From CAYOLL01 sp964404765 [NCBI: uncultured Gemmatimonadota bacterium] (GTDB taxonomy: Bacteria > 4572-55): DNA of 7,083 bases. The notes beneath the pieces were generated by a model, which had not been told where the DNA came from, did not search any database, and worked only from the letters and a program-made list of their open reading frames with translations. The stretch is taken from positions 1-7,083 of the forward strand of contig CAYOLL010000255.1 of NCBI GenBank assembly GCA_964404765.1, given 5' to 3'. A program made the position numbers and the translations under genes. Shown piece by piece: positions 1-6,082 of the stretch (the first letter of the stretch is position 1; each line of letters opens with the position of its first letter).

Positions 1-171
1 ATGCCAAATTTCGTAGCCAATTTCGGACAATTTGGTACGCGAGAGTGAGGTTAGGCGTTACAACACGTTTCTTTTTTGTGTTCATGATTTTTAACCTCTA
101 CAAGGGTGGAAAATCCTACTGTGTAAGTAGTCAGACACAAATAAACAGGTATTTTCAACCGAATCGTCACT
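1..171. other. Left-edge non-coding stretch
   Basis: I find no convincing gene here. A short frame reads in from the left edge and stops at the TGA at 46-48 (about 15 codons). It could be the tail of a plus-strand gene cut by the window, but it is too short to recognise. An open frame from 45 to 272 runs into the palindrome at 172-235 and its translation has no protein-like character. A weak AACAC...GTGTT hairpin lies near 62-84. Confidence 0.4.
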
Positions 172-240
172 GCGAGCCGTTTTTGCGAAGCAGTCCCGGC
201 CTGATTCACGAGATGGCTTCGCAGAAACGGCTCGCCATGA
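166..240. repeat. REP/MITE-like palindromic repeat
   Basis: The two 20-nt arms at 172-191 and 216-235 are inverted copies with one mismatch (GCGAGCCGTTTTTGCGAAGC against the complement of GCTTCGCAGAAACGGCTCGC). They enclose a 24-nt spacer. The flanks read GTCACTGCGAG on the left and CTCGCCATGACAG on the right. That layout, CACTGCGAG...GCGAAGC...GCTTCGC...CTCGC.ATGACA, matches by recollection a widespread family of dispersed intergenic palindromes in many environmental bacteria. It has no coding capacity. It probably moves as a non-autonomous element or persists as an extragenic palindrome, but a mobilising enzyme cannot be named from here. Confidence 0.75.
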
Positions 241-287
241 CAGTGTTGGTTCTATTCTGTCCTGAAACTTAACTGGCGTTTACGGCT

Positions 288-492
288 TTTCAACCTTAGT
301 AGAAAAGCGACAAAGCCACCCTTCATCACCTTATTATCTTATTGCGGCCATCGAAAGCTAATCCGTTACAGGCAAAAGAAATAAGGTAATAAGGTTGGGG
401 TTGTTTATGCGGCCTTTCTACTAAGGTTTGCGTCGAAAGCCGACGTGTTCAAACGATGCAAGGCCGGATTTCACCATCTTGTTCCATGAGCC
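288..492. repeat. 205-bp tandem unit, copy 1 (nested hairpin)
   Basis: This is the first of two head-to-tail copies with an exact 205-bp period. By hand alignment they differ at about 11 positions with no indels. The unit contains nested inverted repeats: an outer 14-nt perfect pair (292-305 with 415-428) and an inner 16-nt pair (328-343 with 380-395, one G-T wobble). The inner loop is 344-379. A small CGTCG/CGACG hairpin follows at 431-445. No frame in the unit looks coding. It could be a transcribed structured RNA or a MITE-like palindrome that duplicated in tandem. The sequence does not decide between these. Confidence 0.85.
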
Positions 493-697
493 TTTCAACC
501 TTAGTAGAAAAGCGACGGAACCGCCTTTCATCACCTTATTACCTTATTGCGGCCATCGAAAGCTAATCCGTTACAGGCAAACGAAATAAGGTAATAAGGT
601 CGGAGTTGTTTATGCGGCCTTTCTACTACGGTTTGCGTCGAAAGCCGACGTGCTCAAACGATGCAAGGCCGGATTTCACCATCTTGTTCCATGAGCC
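493..697. repeat. 205-bp tandem unit, copy 2 (nested hairpin)
   Basis: This is the second copy, abutting the first with no spacer. Its inner stem (533-548 with 585-600) is perfect where copy 1 has a wobble. Its outer stem (497-510 with 620-633) has gained one mismatch at 629. The substitutions cluster in the segment at 518-526, which corresponds to 313-321 of copy 1. The terminal stretch TTTCACCATCTTGTTCCATGAGCC (674-697, given here in two parts: TTTCACCATCTT and GTTCCATGAGCC) reappears in part upstream of the hub gene near 4937-5024. After the copy, 698-801 holds only short dyads such as GCGC/GCGC at 715-728 and GGCC/GGCC near 739-749, with no gene. Confidence 0.85.
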
Positions 698-801
698 CAA
701 AAAATCTTCCGGCAGCGCCCGGGTGCGCATGATAAAAGGCCGTAAGGCCGGACGCTAATAATACAGGACACCGGTGATTACTGTCAAGTCCGAACTGCTT
801 A

Positions 802-847
802 CAAAGATAAAGCCGCAGAGTCATGACGGAAAATCAACTCTGCGGCT
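802..847 (-). terminator. Rho-independent terminator of pnp
   Basis: Read on the minus strand, the 9-bp perfect stem GCCGCAGAG/CTCTGCGGC (846-838 with 820-812) has a 17-nt loop. It is followed by the T-rich stretch TTTATCTTTG. It lies about 55 bp beyond the pnp stop codon at 904-902, in the right orientation to end that transcript. Confidence 0.85.
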
Positions 848-901
848 TCGTGTTCTTCTTAAAGCGTCGCTCAATGCGGATCGACGATCCGGGTTACGGC
901 A

Positions 902-3085
902 TTAACGGCGCGGCTTGTCAAAACGCCGACCGCCATCTCCGCCGCTACGCGGTTGGTCGCCACCCTCGCGGCGCGGACGCTCCGATTGACCACCGCCGGC
1001 ATTGCCGCCCTCTAAGAGCACCTTGCGACTCAGGCTCATTTTGCCGTTGGCTTCCAGGCGCATCAGCTTGACTTTGACCATCTCGCCGACGGACAGCACT
1101 TCGTCCACCCGGTTCAGGCGGCGATTCTCAATTTCCGAGATATGAAGCAAGCCTTCTTTGCCCGGTAAAATCTCGATAAAAGCGCCAAAATCCACAATGC
1201 TGACAACACGCCCTTCGTAAATTTTGCCTTCCTCAGGATCGGTCACGATCATCTGGACGCGCTCCACGGCGGCTCTCACGCTCTCGGCGTTCACCGACGA
1301 AATCTGCACAGTGCCGTCGTCATCAATTTCGATGACTGCGCCGGTCTCTTCTTGAATAGCCCGAATAATTTTGCCGCCCGGTCCAATCACCGCCCCAATC
1401 TTAGTTGGATCAATCATGATGGCGACAATTCGTGGCGCAAATAAGGAGAGGTCCGCGCGCGGCGTCTCTATCGTCTGCCGCATGATGTCCAGAATATGCA
1501 GCCGACCCAGACGCGCCTGCTCCAAAGCCGTCTTCATAATATCAATGCTCAAACCGGTGATCTTAATATCCAATTGGAAACCGGTAATGCCTTCGGTCGT
1601 CCCGGCCACTTTAAAGTCCATATCGCCCAAATGGTCTTCAGCGCCAAGAATATCACTGAGAACCGCCGTGCGATTGCCTTCCATAATCAAACCCATGGCA
1701 ATGCCGGCCACAGGTTTGCGCATCGGCACGCCGGCATCCATCAAGGCCAGCGAACCGCTGCACACGGACGCCATCGAGGAAGAGCCGTTCGACTCCAGGA
1801 TTTCGGACACAATTCGAATGGTGTAGGGAAACCCTTCCTTTTTGTTGGGAATCATCGCTTCCAACGAGCGTTCGGCCAGATAGCCGTGCCCGATTTCGCG
1901 CCGGCCCGGCCCACGCAACGGCTTGGTTTCGCCGGTGCTGTACGAGGGAAAATTATAGTGCAGCATATACGTCTTATACGTCTTCTCCTGCTCCATATCG
2001 TCAATCAGTTGCTCGTCGGATTTTGTGCCGAGCGTCACCACGCCCAGACTTTGGGTCTGGCCGCGGGTGAACAGGGCGGAACCGTGTGTGCGCGGCAGAA
2101 CGCCAATCTCGCAATTAATGGCCCGAATGTCGGTGGTGCTGCGACCGTCGATGCGCCGGCCTTCGCTTAGAACGGTTTCGCGCATATCGATCCGTTCCAA
2201 GTCATGCAAAATATCTTTGATCACCTTTCCGCTATCAGGATAAGCTTCGGCCAATGCCGCCAGTGTATCCGTCGCGACCCGGCTGATCATGCCGGCGCGG
2301 TCTTCTTTTTGGGCTGTCCGGTTGGCGGTTTTAATGCGCTCAAAAGCCAGCTCGCTCACCCGCTTGCGCAATTCACTATGATCCGGTAACGGCACAAGCG
2401 ACATTTTTTCGGTGGCGACCTGTGAGCAAAGTTCCTTTTGGATTTCGACTAACTCCTTGATGTGCCGATGGGCGAAGTTAACCGCGTCAAGCATGACTTC
2501 TTCCGATACTTCCTTAGCGCTGCCTTCGATCATCAAGATGGAATCGGCGGTGCCGGCCACGACTAATTCCAACGTGCTCTTGTCAATCTGACTGAAAGTC
2601 GGGTTGATAACAAACTGACCGTCAATCATGCCGACGCGAACACCGGCGATCGGGCCGAGAAACGGTATCTTGGAAATGCTCAGGGCCGCCGAAGCGCCGG
2701 TAATGGCCAGCACATCGGCCTGGTGCTCCTGATCCGACGACAACACGGTCGCCAGCACTTGCACTTCGTTAAAAAAGCCGTCCGGAAAAAGCGGGCGGAT
2801 AGGCCGGTCGATTAAACGAGCGCTTAAAATTTCTTTGTCGCGCGGCCGTCCTTCGCGTTTAAAAAAACCGCCCGGTATCTTGCCGGCAGCATACGTTTTT
2901 TCACGATAATCGACTGTCAAAGGAAAAAAATCTTTATTGGGATCCACATTGCTGTTAACCACAACCGCTACTAAAACAACGGTGTCCGCATGTTGGACCA
3001 AAACGGCGCCATGGGCCTGACGAGCCAGGCGTCCGGTCTCAAAAGAAAGGGTTTGACCTGCAAATACTTTCGCAACTTTAATCAT
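902..3085 (-). CDS. pnp: Polyribonucleotide nucleotidyltransferase (PNPase)
   Basis: This is a 727-residue 3'-5' phosphorolytic exoribonuclease, the trimeric enzyme of mRNA decay and, in many bacteria, a degradosome partner. The full architecture is present. RNase PH domain 1 (about 10-145) carries FFKREGR at 74-80 and the LIDRP.RPLFP block at 91-101. The linking helical domain is at about 240-305. RNase PH domain 2 (about 310-540) carries GRRIDGR at 309-315 and RTHGSALFTRGQTQ at 332-345. Asp484 and Asp490 in the EDHLGDMDF block match the metal/catalytic Asp pair of E. coli PNPase. A KH domain follows (about 553-612, GPGG at 568-571), then an S1 domain (about 620-688, VDFGAFIEILPGKEGLLHIS). 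The tail (about 694-727) is rich in Gly and Arg. The start is supported by TAGGAG at 3100-3095. It is the last gene of the ribF-rpsO-pnp order. Confidence 0.98.
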   Translation of the reverse strand: MIKVAKVFAGQTLSFETGRLARQAHGAVLVQHADTVVLVAVVVNSNVDPNKDFFPLTVDYREKTYAAGKIPGGFFKREGRPRDKEILSARLIDRPIRPLFPDGFFNEVQVLATVLSSDQEHQADVLAITGASAALSISKIPFLGPIAGVRVGMIDGQFVINPTFSQIDKSTLELVVAGTADSILMIEGSAKEVSEEVMLDAVNFAHRHIKELVEIQKELCSQVATEKMSLVPLPDHSELRKRVSELAFERIKTANRTAQKEDRAGMISRVATDTLAALAEAYPDSGKVIKDILHDLERIDMRETVLSEGRRIDGRSTTDIRAINCEIGVLPRTHGSALFTRGQTQSLGVVTLGTKSDEQLIDDMEQEKTYKTYMLHYNFPSYSTGETKPLRGPGRREIGHGYLAERSLEAMIPNKKEGFPYTIRIVSEILESNGSSSMASVCSGSLALMDAGVPMRKPVAGIAMGLIMEGNRTAVLSDILGAEDHLGDMDFKVAGTTEGITGFQLDIKITGLSIDIMKTALEQARLGRLHILDIMRQTIETPRADLSLFAPRIVAIMIDPTKIGAVIGPGGKIIRAIQEETGAVIEIDDDGTVQISSVNAESVRAAVERVQMIVTDPEEGKIYEGRVVSIVDFGAFIEILPGKEGLLHISEIENRRLNRVDEVLSVGEMVKVKLMRLEANGKMSLSRKVLLEGGNAGGGQSERPRREGGDQPRSGGDGGRRFDKPRR

Positions 3086-3094
3086 TCTTCATTA

Positions 3095-3126
3095 CTCCTA
3101 ATACCAAAAATCCCTATGATTTTTGG
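3095..3126 (-). promoter_or_regulatory. pnp leader hairpin next to the RBS
   Basis: On the minus strand a perfect 9-bp stem CCAAAAATC/GATTTTTGG (3126-3118 with 3112-3104) has a 5-nt loop. It ends three bases before the Shine-Dalgarno sequence TAGGAG (3100-3095), which is nine bases from the pnp ATG. A stem this close to the RBS could affect ribosome access or be an RNase processing site. In E. coli, pnp autoregulates through a processed 5' leader stem-loop, so a comparable role here is plausible but is inferred. Confidence 0.5.
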
Positions 3127-3310
3127 CTAAAACTTAATTGTCATCGTTAATTCACATTAATCTATCAAACAAAATATTACCTACCTACTCCAACTTGAAT
3201 GATTACACAACAAGCAAAGAAAATTTTGCCCGTTAAGCAAGCTGTTGGGTGGCTGAATAATCATGCAAGCAGGAGCAGGTAAAAAAATCTGGGCCTGTTA
3301 TTTTAAGCCA

Positions 3311-3370
3311 TAAGCAAAGAAGCGACGCACTACTCAATCAACCAGAATTGGGGGTTGAGGCGCGTCGCAT
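3311..3370 (-). terminator. Terminator-like hairpin after rpsO
   Basis: On the minus strand GCGACGC (3368-3362) pairs with GCGTCGC (3328-3322). An inner CTCAA/TTGAG pairing extends the stem toward an AT-rich loop. TTCTTTGCTTA follows. It begins about 15 bp after the rpsO stop. The U-tract is interrupted, so termination may be partial, allowing some readthrough into pnp. Alternatively the stem may be a processing site between rpsO and pnp, as is known in E. coli. Confidence 0.7.
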
Positions 3371-3382
3371 CTTTGTAACAAG

Positions 3383-3652
3383 CTACTTGCGAATACCGAG
3401 CTTCTCGATCAATTCGCGATAACGTTCCAACTGTTTGCGCTTGAGATAGTCCAGCAAGCGACGCCGCTGGCCGATCAGTTTCAGCATCCCGCGCGTTGAA
3501 TGGTGATCTTTAGGATGCGATTTAAGGTGACCGGTTAAATCATTAATGCGCGTCGTCAGCAACGCAATTTGAACTTCCGGTGAACCCGTATCGGATTCAT
3601 GACGCTTGTGGGAAGCCACCACGGTGCCTTTTTGGGCGGCATTTAAAGACAT
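3383..3652 (-). CDS. rpsO: 30S ribosomal protein S15
   Basis: This protein has 89 residues, identical to the length of E. coli S15. S15 binds the central domain of 16S rRNA early in small-subunit assembly and contributes to an intersubunit bridge. Diagnostic blocks are visible: DTGSPEVQ at 21-28, [14 protein letters not shown] at 42-55, [12 protein letters not shown] at 62-73 and the terminal LIEKLGIRK. The start has a near-consensus Shine-Dalgarno AAAGGAGGTG (3670-3661) about ten bases upstream, the strongest in the window. It lies between ribF (141 bp upstream) and pnp, the classical bacterial order. S15 often represses its own mRNA through a leader structure. I see no obvious mimic beyond the CACGAAGG palindrome upstream. 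Confidence 0.98.
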   Translation of the reverse strand: MSLNAAQKGTVVASHKRHESDTGSPEVQIALLTTRINDLTGHLKSHPKDHHSTRGMLKLIGQRRRLLDYLKRKQLERYRELIEKLGIRK

Positions 3653-3704
3653 TGTGCTAACACCTCCTTTCTTTTATGTTTATTTTTTTGACACATTACG
3701 GACA

Positions 3705-3787
3705 GCCACGAAGGCACGAAGGACACTAAGAATCACAAAAGAAATTCAAAGCCTTTGTGATTTTTAGTGTCGTTGTGCTTTCATGGC
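3705..3787. repeat. CACGAAGG-type palindromic repeat
   Basis: A long imperfect inverted repeat: the left arm 3705-3739 (beginning GCCACGAAGGCACGAAGGAC) pairs with the right arm 3754-3787 with one bulge and about five mismatches. The inner ACACTAA.AATCACAAA part is almost perfect. By recollection it resembles a dispersed CCACGAAGrCACGAAG intergenic repeat common in many environmental genomes. It starts seven bases after the ribF stop and fills most of the ribF-rpsO gap. No T-tract follows on the minus strand, so it is more likely a stable or processed stem between two co-transcribed genes than a terminator. Confidence 0.8.
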
Positions 3788-3793
3788 GGGTCT

Positions 3794-4732
3794 TTAATTT
3801 TTCAATGTTGTCAACCAGTTACGTGCATTCAAACTATCGGCTTCGATTTGCCGGATCAACTCGTCTTTATCGGCAAACTTCCGCTCGTCCCGCAAATAAT
3901 GCAACAACTCGACCTGAATCGGCTGGTCGTAAATTGTGTCCGAAAATTCAAACAAGTGCACTTCCAGAGACAATTCGCCCGGCGCAAGCGTAGGCCGCAC
4001 ACCGATATTCATCACACCAAAATGTTGTTGATCGGCCACGCGGGCGCGAACGATATAAACGCCTTTTTTTGGGATCAACTTGCGTGGCTGTGTTAATCGG
4101 ATATTTGCCGTTGGAAATCCAAGAGTTCTGCCTAACCGATTGCCTTCGCACACGGTTCCCGATAGTTGATAAGACCAACCTAACATTTGGTTGGCCAAAC
4201 CCAGACTCCCCTCGGTCAGCATTGCGCGAATTTTAGAACTGCTGACCGTGTGGTCACCGGTTTGCATCGGAGAGATAACGGCCAAGTCAAAGCCAAATTT
4301 CTGTCCAAACTGTTTTAGCTCGTCCGCATGGCCGGAACGATTTCGCCCAAAACCATGATCATAGCCAATAATAATTTTTACAACAGAAAATCGCTGAACC
4401 AATATTTTTTCGACAAATTGTTCCGGGGTCAAATCCGCCATTGCCCGATCAAATCGCAAAAAATAAACCCAATCAATGCCAAGATTTGCCAGCAGTTGTT
4501 GCTTTTCGCTATCGTCGGTTAGCAATGGTGGCGCGATTTCCGGGCGCACAATCTCTAACGGATGCGGCGAAAAGGTAATTACCAAACTTTGACCGTTAAG
4601 CTTTTTAGCATCTGCGACTAATTGGCCCAAAATTTGACAATGTCCGGTATGGACACCATCAAAAGCGCCAACCGTTGCCACAATCGGACAATCTTTGGTA
4701 TTCAAATCTGTTTCAAATTGAATTTGCTTCAT
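3794..4732 (-). CDS. ribF: Bifunctional riboflavin kinase / FMN adenylyltransferase
   Basis: This 312-residue cytoplasmic enzyme converts riboflavin to FMN and then FAD using ATP. The N-terminal adenylyltransferase half (about 15-185) shows GAFDGVHTGH at 22-31, FSPHP at 54-58, GYDHGFG at 123-129 and SSSKIR at 164-169, the nucleotidyltransferase signature pattern. The C-terminal flavokinase half (about 186-310) shows GNRLGRTLGFPTANI at 197-211 with the PTAN motif, NIGVRPT at 242-248 and Glu257 in LEVHLFEF, the expected catalytic base. Length and the distance from Met1 to the first motif agree with E. coli RibF, which supports this start. No Shine-Dalgarno is visible. Its usual upstream neighbour truB is replaced by divergent tail genes. 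No FMN riboswitch is seen. Confidence 0.97.
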   Translation of the reverse strand: MKQIQFETDLNTKDCPIVATVGAFDGVHTGHCQILGQLVADAKKLNGQSLVITFSPHPLEIVRPEIAPPLLTDDSEKQQLLANLGIDWVYFLRFDRAMADLTPEQFVEKILVQRFSVVKIIIGYDHGFGRNRSGHADELKQFGQKFGFDLAVISPMQTGDHTVSSSKIRAMLTEGSLGLANQMLGWSYQLSGTVCEGNRLGRTLGFPTANIRLTQPRKLIPKKGVYIVRARVADQQHFGVMNIGVRPTLAPGELSLEVHLFEFSDTIYDQPIQVELLHYLRDERKFADKDELIRQIEADSLNARNWLTTLKN

Positions 4733-4767
4733 TGACAGATTATAAATATAATAGTATTTTGTTTAGA
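4733..4767 (-). promoter_or_regulatory. Candidate ribF promoter, possibly leaderless
   Basis: A perfect -10 hexamer TATAAT lies on the minus strand at 4744-4739, exactly six bases before the ribF ATG at 4732. Transcription from it would begin at or next to the A of the start codon, giving a leaderless mRNA. This fits the lack of a Shine-Dalgarno. The -35 region (about 4762-4767, TCTAAA on the minus strand) is weak, and the surrounding A+T richness makes a chance TATAAT possible. Confidence 0.45.
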
Positions 4768-4928
4768 AAGCTATATATTTTTTGATATATGCTTGATAGG
4801 ATTATTGTTACAACAGTTTAAATATTTTTAAATTTCTTAATGAATGACGCAAGTGCGTTGGTCATGTTCGATAGTAAGCAATGCAATTATAGAAGATAGT
4901 CTCTTCTTCTGCACTAACTTTTTTGTTT

Positions 4929-5024
4929 GATGGGATAAGATGGTGAAACCTTGCGAAGGTTTAATTTGAAATCCGCATGCTTTGTGCACTGAAGCCTTCG
5001 CATGGTTGGATTTCTCCATGAGCC
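4929..5024. repeat. Inverted repeat related to the 205-bp unit ends
   Basis: The arms at 4947-4962 (AACCTTGCGAAGGTTT) and 4992-5007 (AAGCCTTCGCATGGTT) are inverted with 13 of 16 matches. The left arm contains its own palindrome AAACCTT-GCG-AAGGTTT (4946-4962). The outer parts match the 3' end of the 205-bp units. AAGATGGTGAAA at 4937-4948 is the exact complement of 674-685, and TCCATGAGCC at 5015-5024 equals 688-697. This looks like a diverged or rearranged member of the same dispersed family. Confidence 0.55.
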
Positions 5025-5078
5025 ACTTCTTTAACTGTCTTTTTGCAATTTATCTCCAACTGGATTTTAAAAAACGAT

Positions 5079-6056
5079 ATGTTCAAGGTAGCCTATAAAA
5101 TTACGCTTGGCAGCGAAAGCTATACCCAAGCTAAAATAAATCCCCTTATCAGTTTTGACATGCAAACAGCTTTTCCCATCCCGGTTAATGTTTGTCGTTT
5201 TTCATTACAACCATTAGAAGGATTAGCGCTTAATATTGGCGATGCGGTCACGGTTGAATTGGGCTATGATGACACGTTATCCAAAGTTTTTACCGGTAAG
5301 ATTGCTAACGTAGTTGTTAGTATTCATAATGTTCGCGTAGAAGCTCTTGGCGCGTTGCATTTGGCAACTGCCGCGCGATACAACATGTTGTTTGAAAAAC
5401 AAGCCGCCGGCGATATTGTCAGCGCGGTATTGGGCAAGCTGTCAATCAATACTGATACTGTGGAGAGCGGCATAACTTTGGCGGCTTATGCCATGAGCGA
5501 ACAAACCTTTGCCTATGATCATCTGGCAAGGTTAGCTCACCGCTGCGGTTTTGATTTGTACGCTAATGCGGAGGACAAAGTCTGTTTTCAAAAATACGCG
5601 GCGTCTAAAACGCATACCTTTGAATACGGTGCGCACATCCTCAAATTTGAGCGAGACACGCTGTCGCCGGCAGTGGATGGATTAGAAATTTATGGCGAAA
5701 GCCCGGTCGGGCAGGGGCAAGGTGATGATGCAAGTCAGTGGTTTACCAAGAAAGATGTAAAAGGGACAGCGGGTAAAACTTCCGGGGCAATCATGCGCGT
5801 TATTGATCCGGCGATCCGAACCAAAGATTTAGCCGGAACAGTTGCCACTAATTTATTTAAACCATATCAGGTCAAAGCAATGGGACATGTCTGTGTGTTA
5901 GGCGCACCCGACGTGCAGCTGGGTCATGCCGTCAAGATCGACAAACTGCCGACTGCTGACTGGAATGGCACATTTCGTGTGGTTGGCGTTCGGCATCGTT
6001 TGAGCAAGCCACGCGGTTTTTTAACGGATATTGACTGGGAAGAGCCTGGGAAATAA
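5079..6056 (+). CDS. Contractile-tail hub protein (gpD/gp27-like, VgrG N-half)
   Basis: The protein has 325 residues from the ATG at 5079. An in-frame TTG at 5043 would add 12, but neither start has a clear Shine-Dalgarno. The fold pattern is that of phage late-control D/gp27-like hub proteins. A beta-rich first domain (about 1-100) contains the GDAVTVELGYDD...VFTGKIANV stretch (54-78). The central block at 112-160 reads as GDIVSAVLGKL, then AYAMSEQTFAYDHLARLAHRCGFDLY, the typical gpD 'F..L.RLA...GF.LY' signature. The late beta segment (about 270-320) reads LGHAVKID...GTFRVVGVRHRL. Such hubs trimerise at the baseplate centre between the inner tube and the spike. The next gene, 26 bp on, supplies the matching spike. 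No signal peptide or membrane segment is seen. It could serve a phage-like tail, an eCIS or a T6SS-like machine. The window does not decide. Confidence 0.85.
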   Translation: MFKVAYKITLGSESYTQAKINPLISFDMQTAFPIPVNVCRFSLQPLEGLALNIGDAVTVELGYDDTLSKVFTGKIANVVVSIHNVRVEALGALHLATAARYNMLFEKQAAGDIVSAVLGKLSINTDTVESGITLAAYAMSEQTFAYDHLARLAHRCGFDLYANAEDKVCFQKYAASKTHTFEYGAHILKFERDTLSPAVDGLEIYGESPVGQGQGDDASQWFTKKDVKGTAGKTSGAIMRVIDPAIRTKDLAGTVATNLFKPYQVKAMGHVCVLGAPDVQLGHAVKIDKLPTADWNGTFRVVGVRHRLSKPRGFLTDIDWEEPGK

Positions 6057-6082
6057 GAATTACAAATTAAAAGTTGGGGAAT

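Larger units (their letters stand above)
3086..3382. other. rpsO-pnp spacer
   Basis: This 297-bp gap has no gene. Apart from the rpsO terminator-like hairpin and the pnp leader hairpin listed separately, it is A+T-rich around 3125-3235. A separate pnp promoter would be expected there on the minus strand because a terminator-like structure precedes it. I could not find a -35/-10 pair good enough to call. Confidence 0.5.
4733..5078. other. Divergent spacer between ribF and hub gene
   Basis: This 346-bp region separates minus-strand ribF from the plus-strand tail genes. The part nearest ribF (4740-4835) is very A+T-rich and would suit promoters in both directions. The part nearest the hub gene contains the inverted repeat at 4929-5024. 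A 60-codon minus-strand frame (4837-5019) begins inside that repeat and shows no recognisable protein features, so I do not call it a gene. I found no confident plus-strand promoter for the tail genes. Confidence 0.5.

Noticed and set aside
45-272. 75-codon plus-strand open frame at the left edge
   Set aside because: It runs through the REP-like palindrome, and its product has no protein-like features or Shine-Dalgarno.
288-697. CRISPR-like array
   Set aside because: There are only two copies, 205 bp each, with no spacers and internal long hairpins. This is a tandem duplication, not a CRISPR.
1371-2389. Several plus-strand open frames of 61-224 codons inside pnp
   Set aside because: They lie antisense to a complete PNPase with every expected motif, and are explained by its composition.
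4837-5019. 60-codon minus-strand open frame upstream of the hub gene
   Set aside because: Its first third is the inverted repeat at 4929-5024. There is no Shine-Dalgarno and no recognisable motif.
4733-5078. FMN riboswitch for ribF
   Set aside because: The likely ribF transcript starts at or near the ATG, and no conserved FMN-aptamer segments are seen in the spacer.
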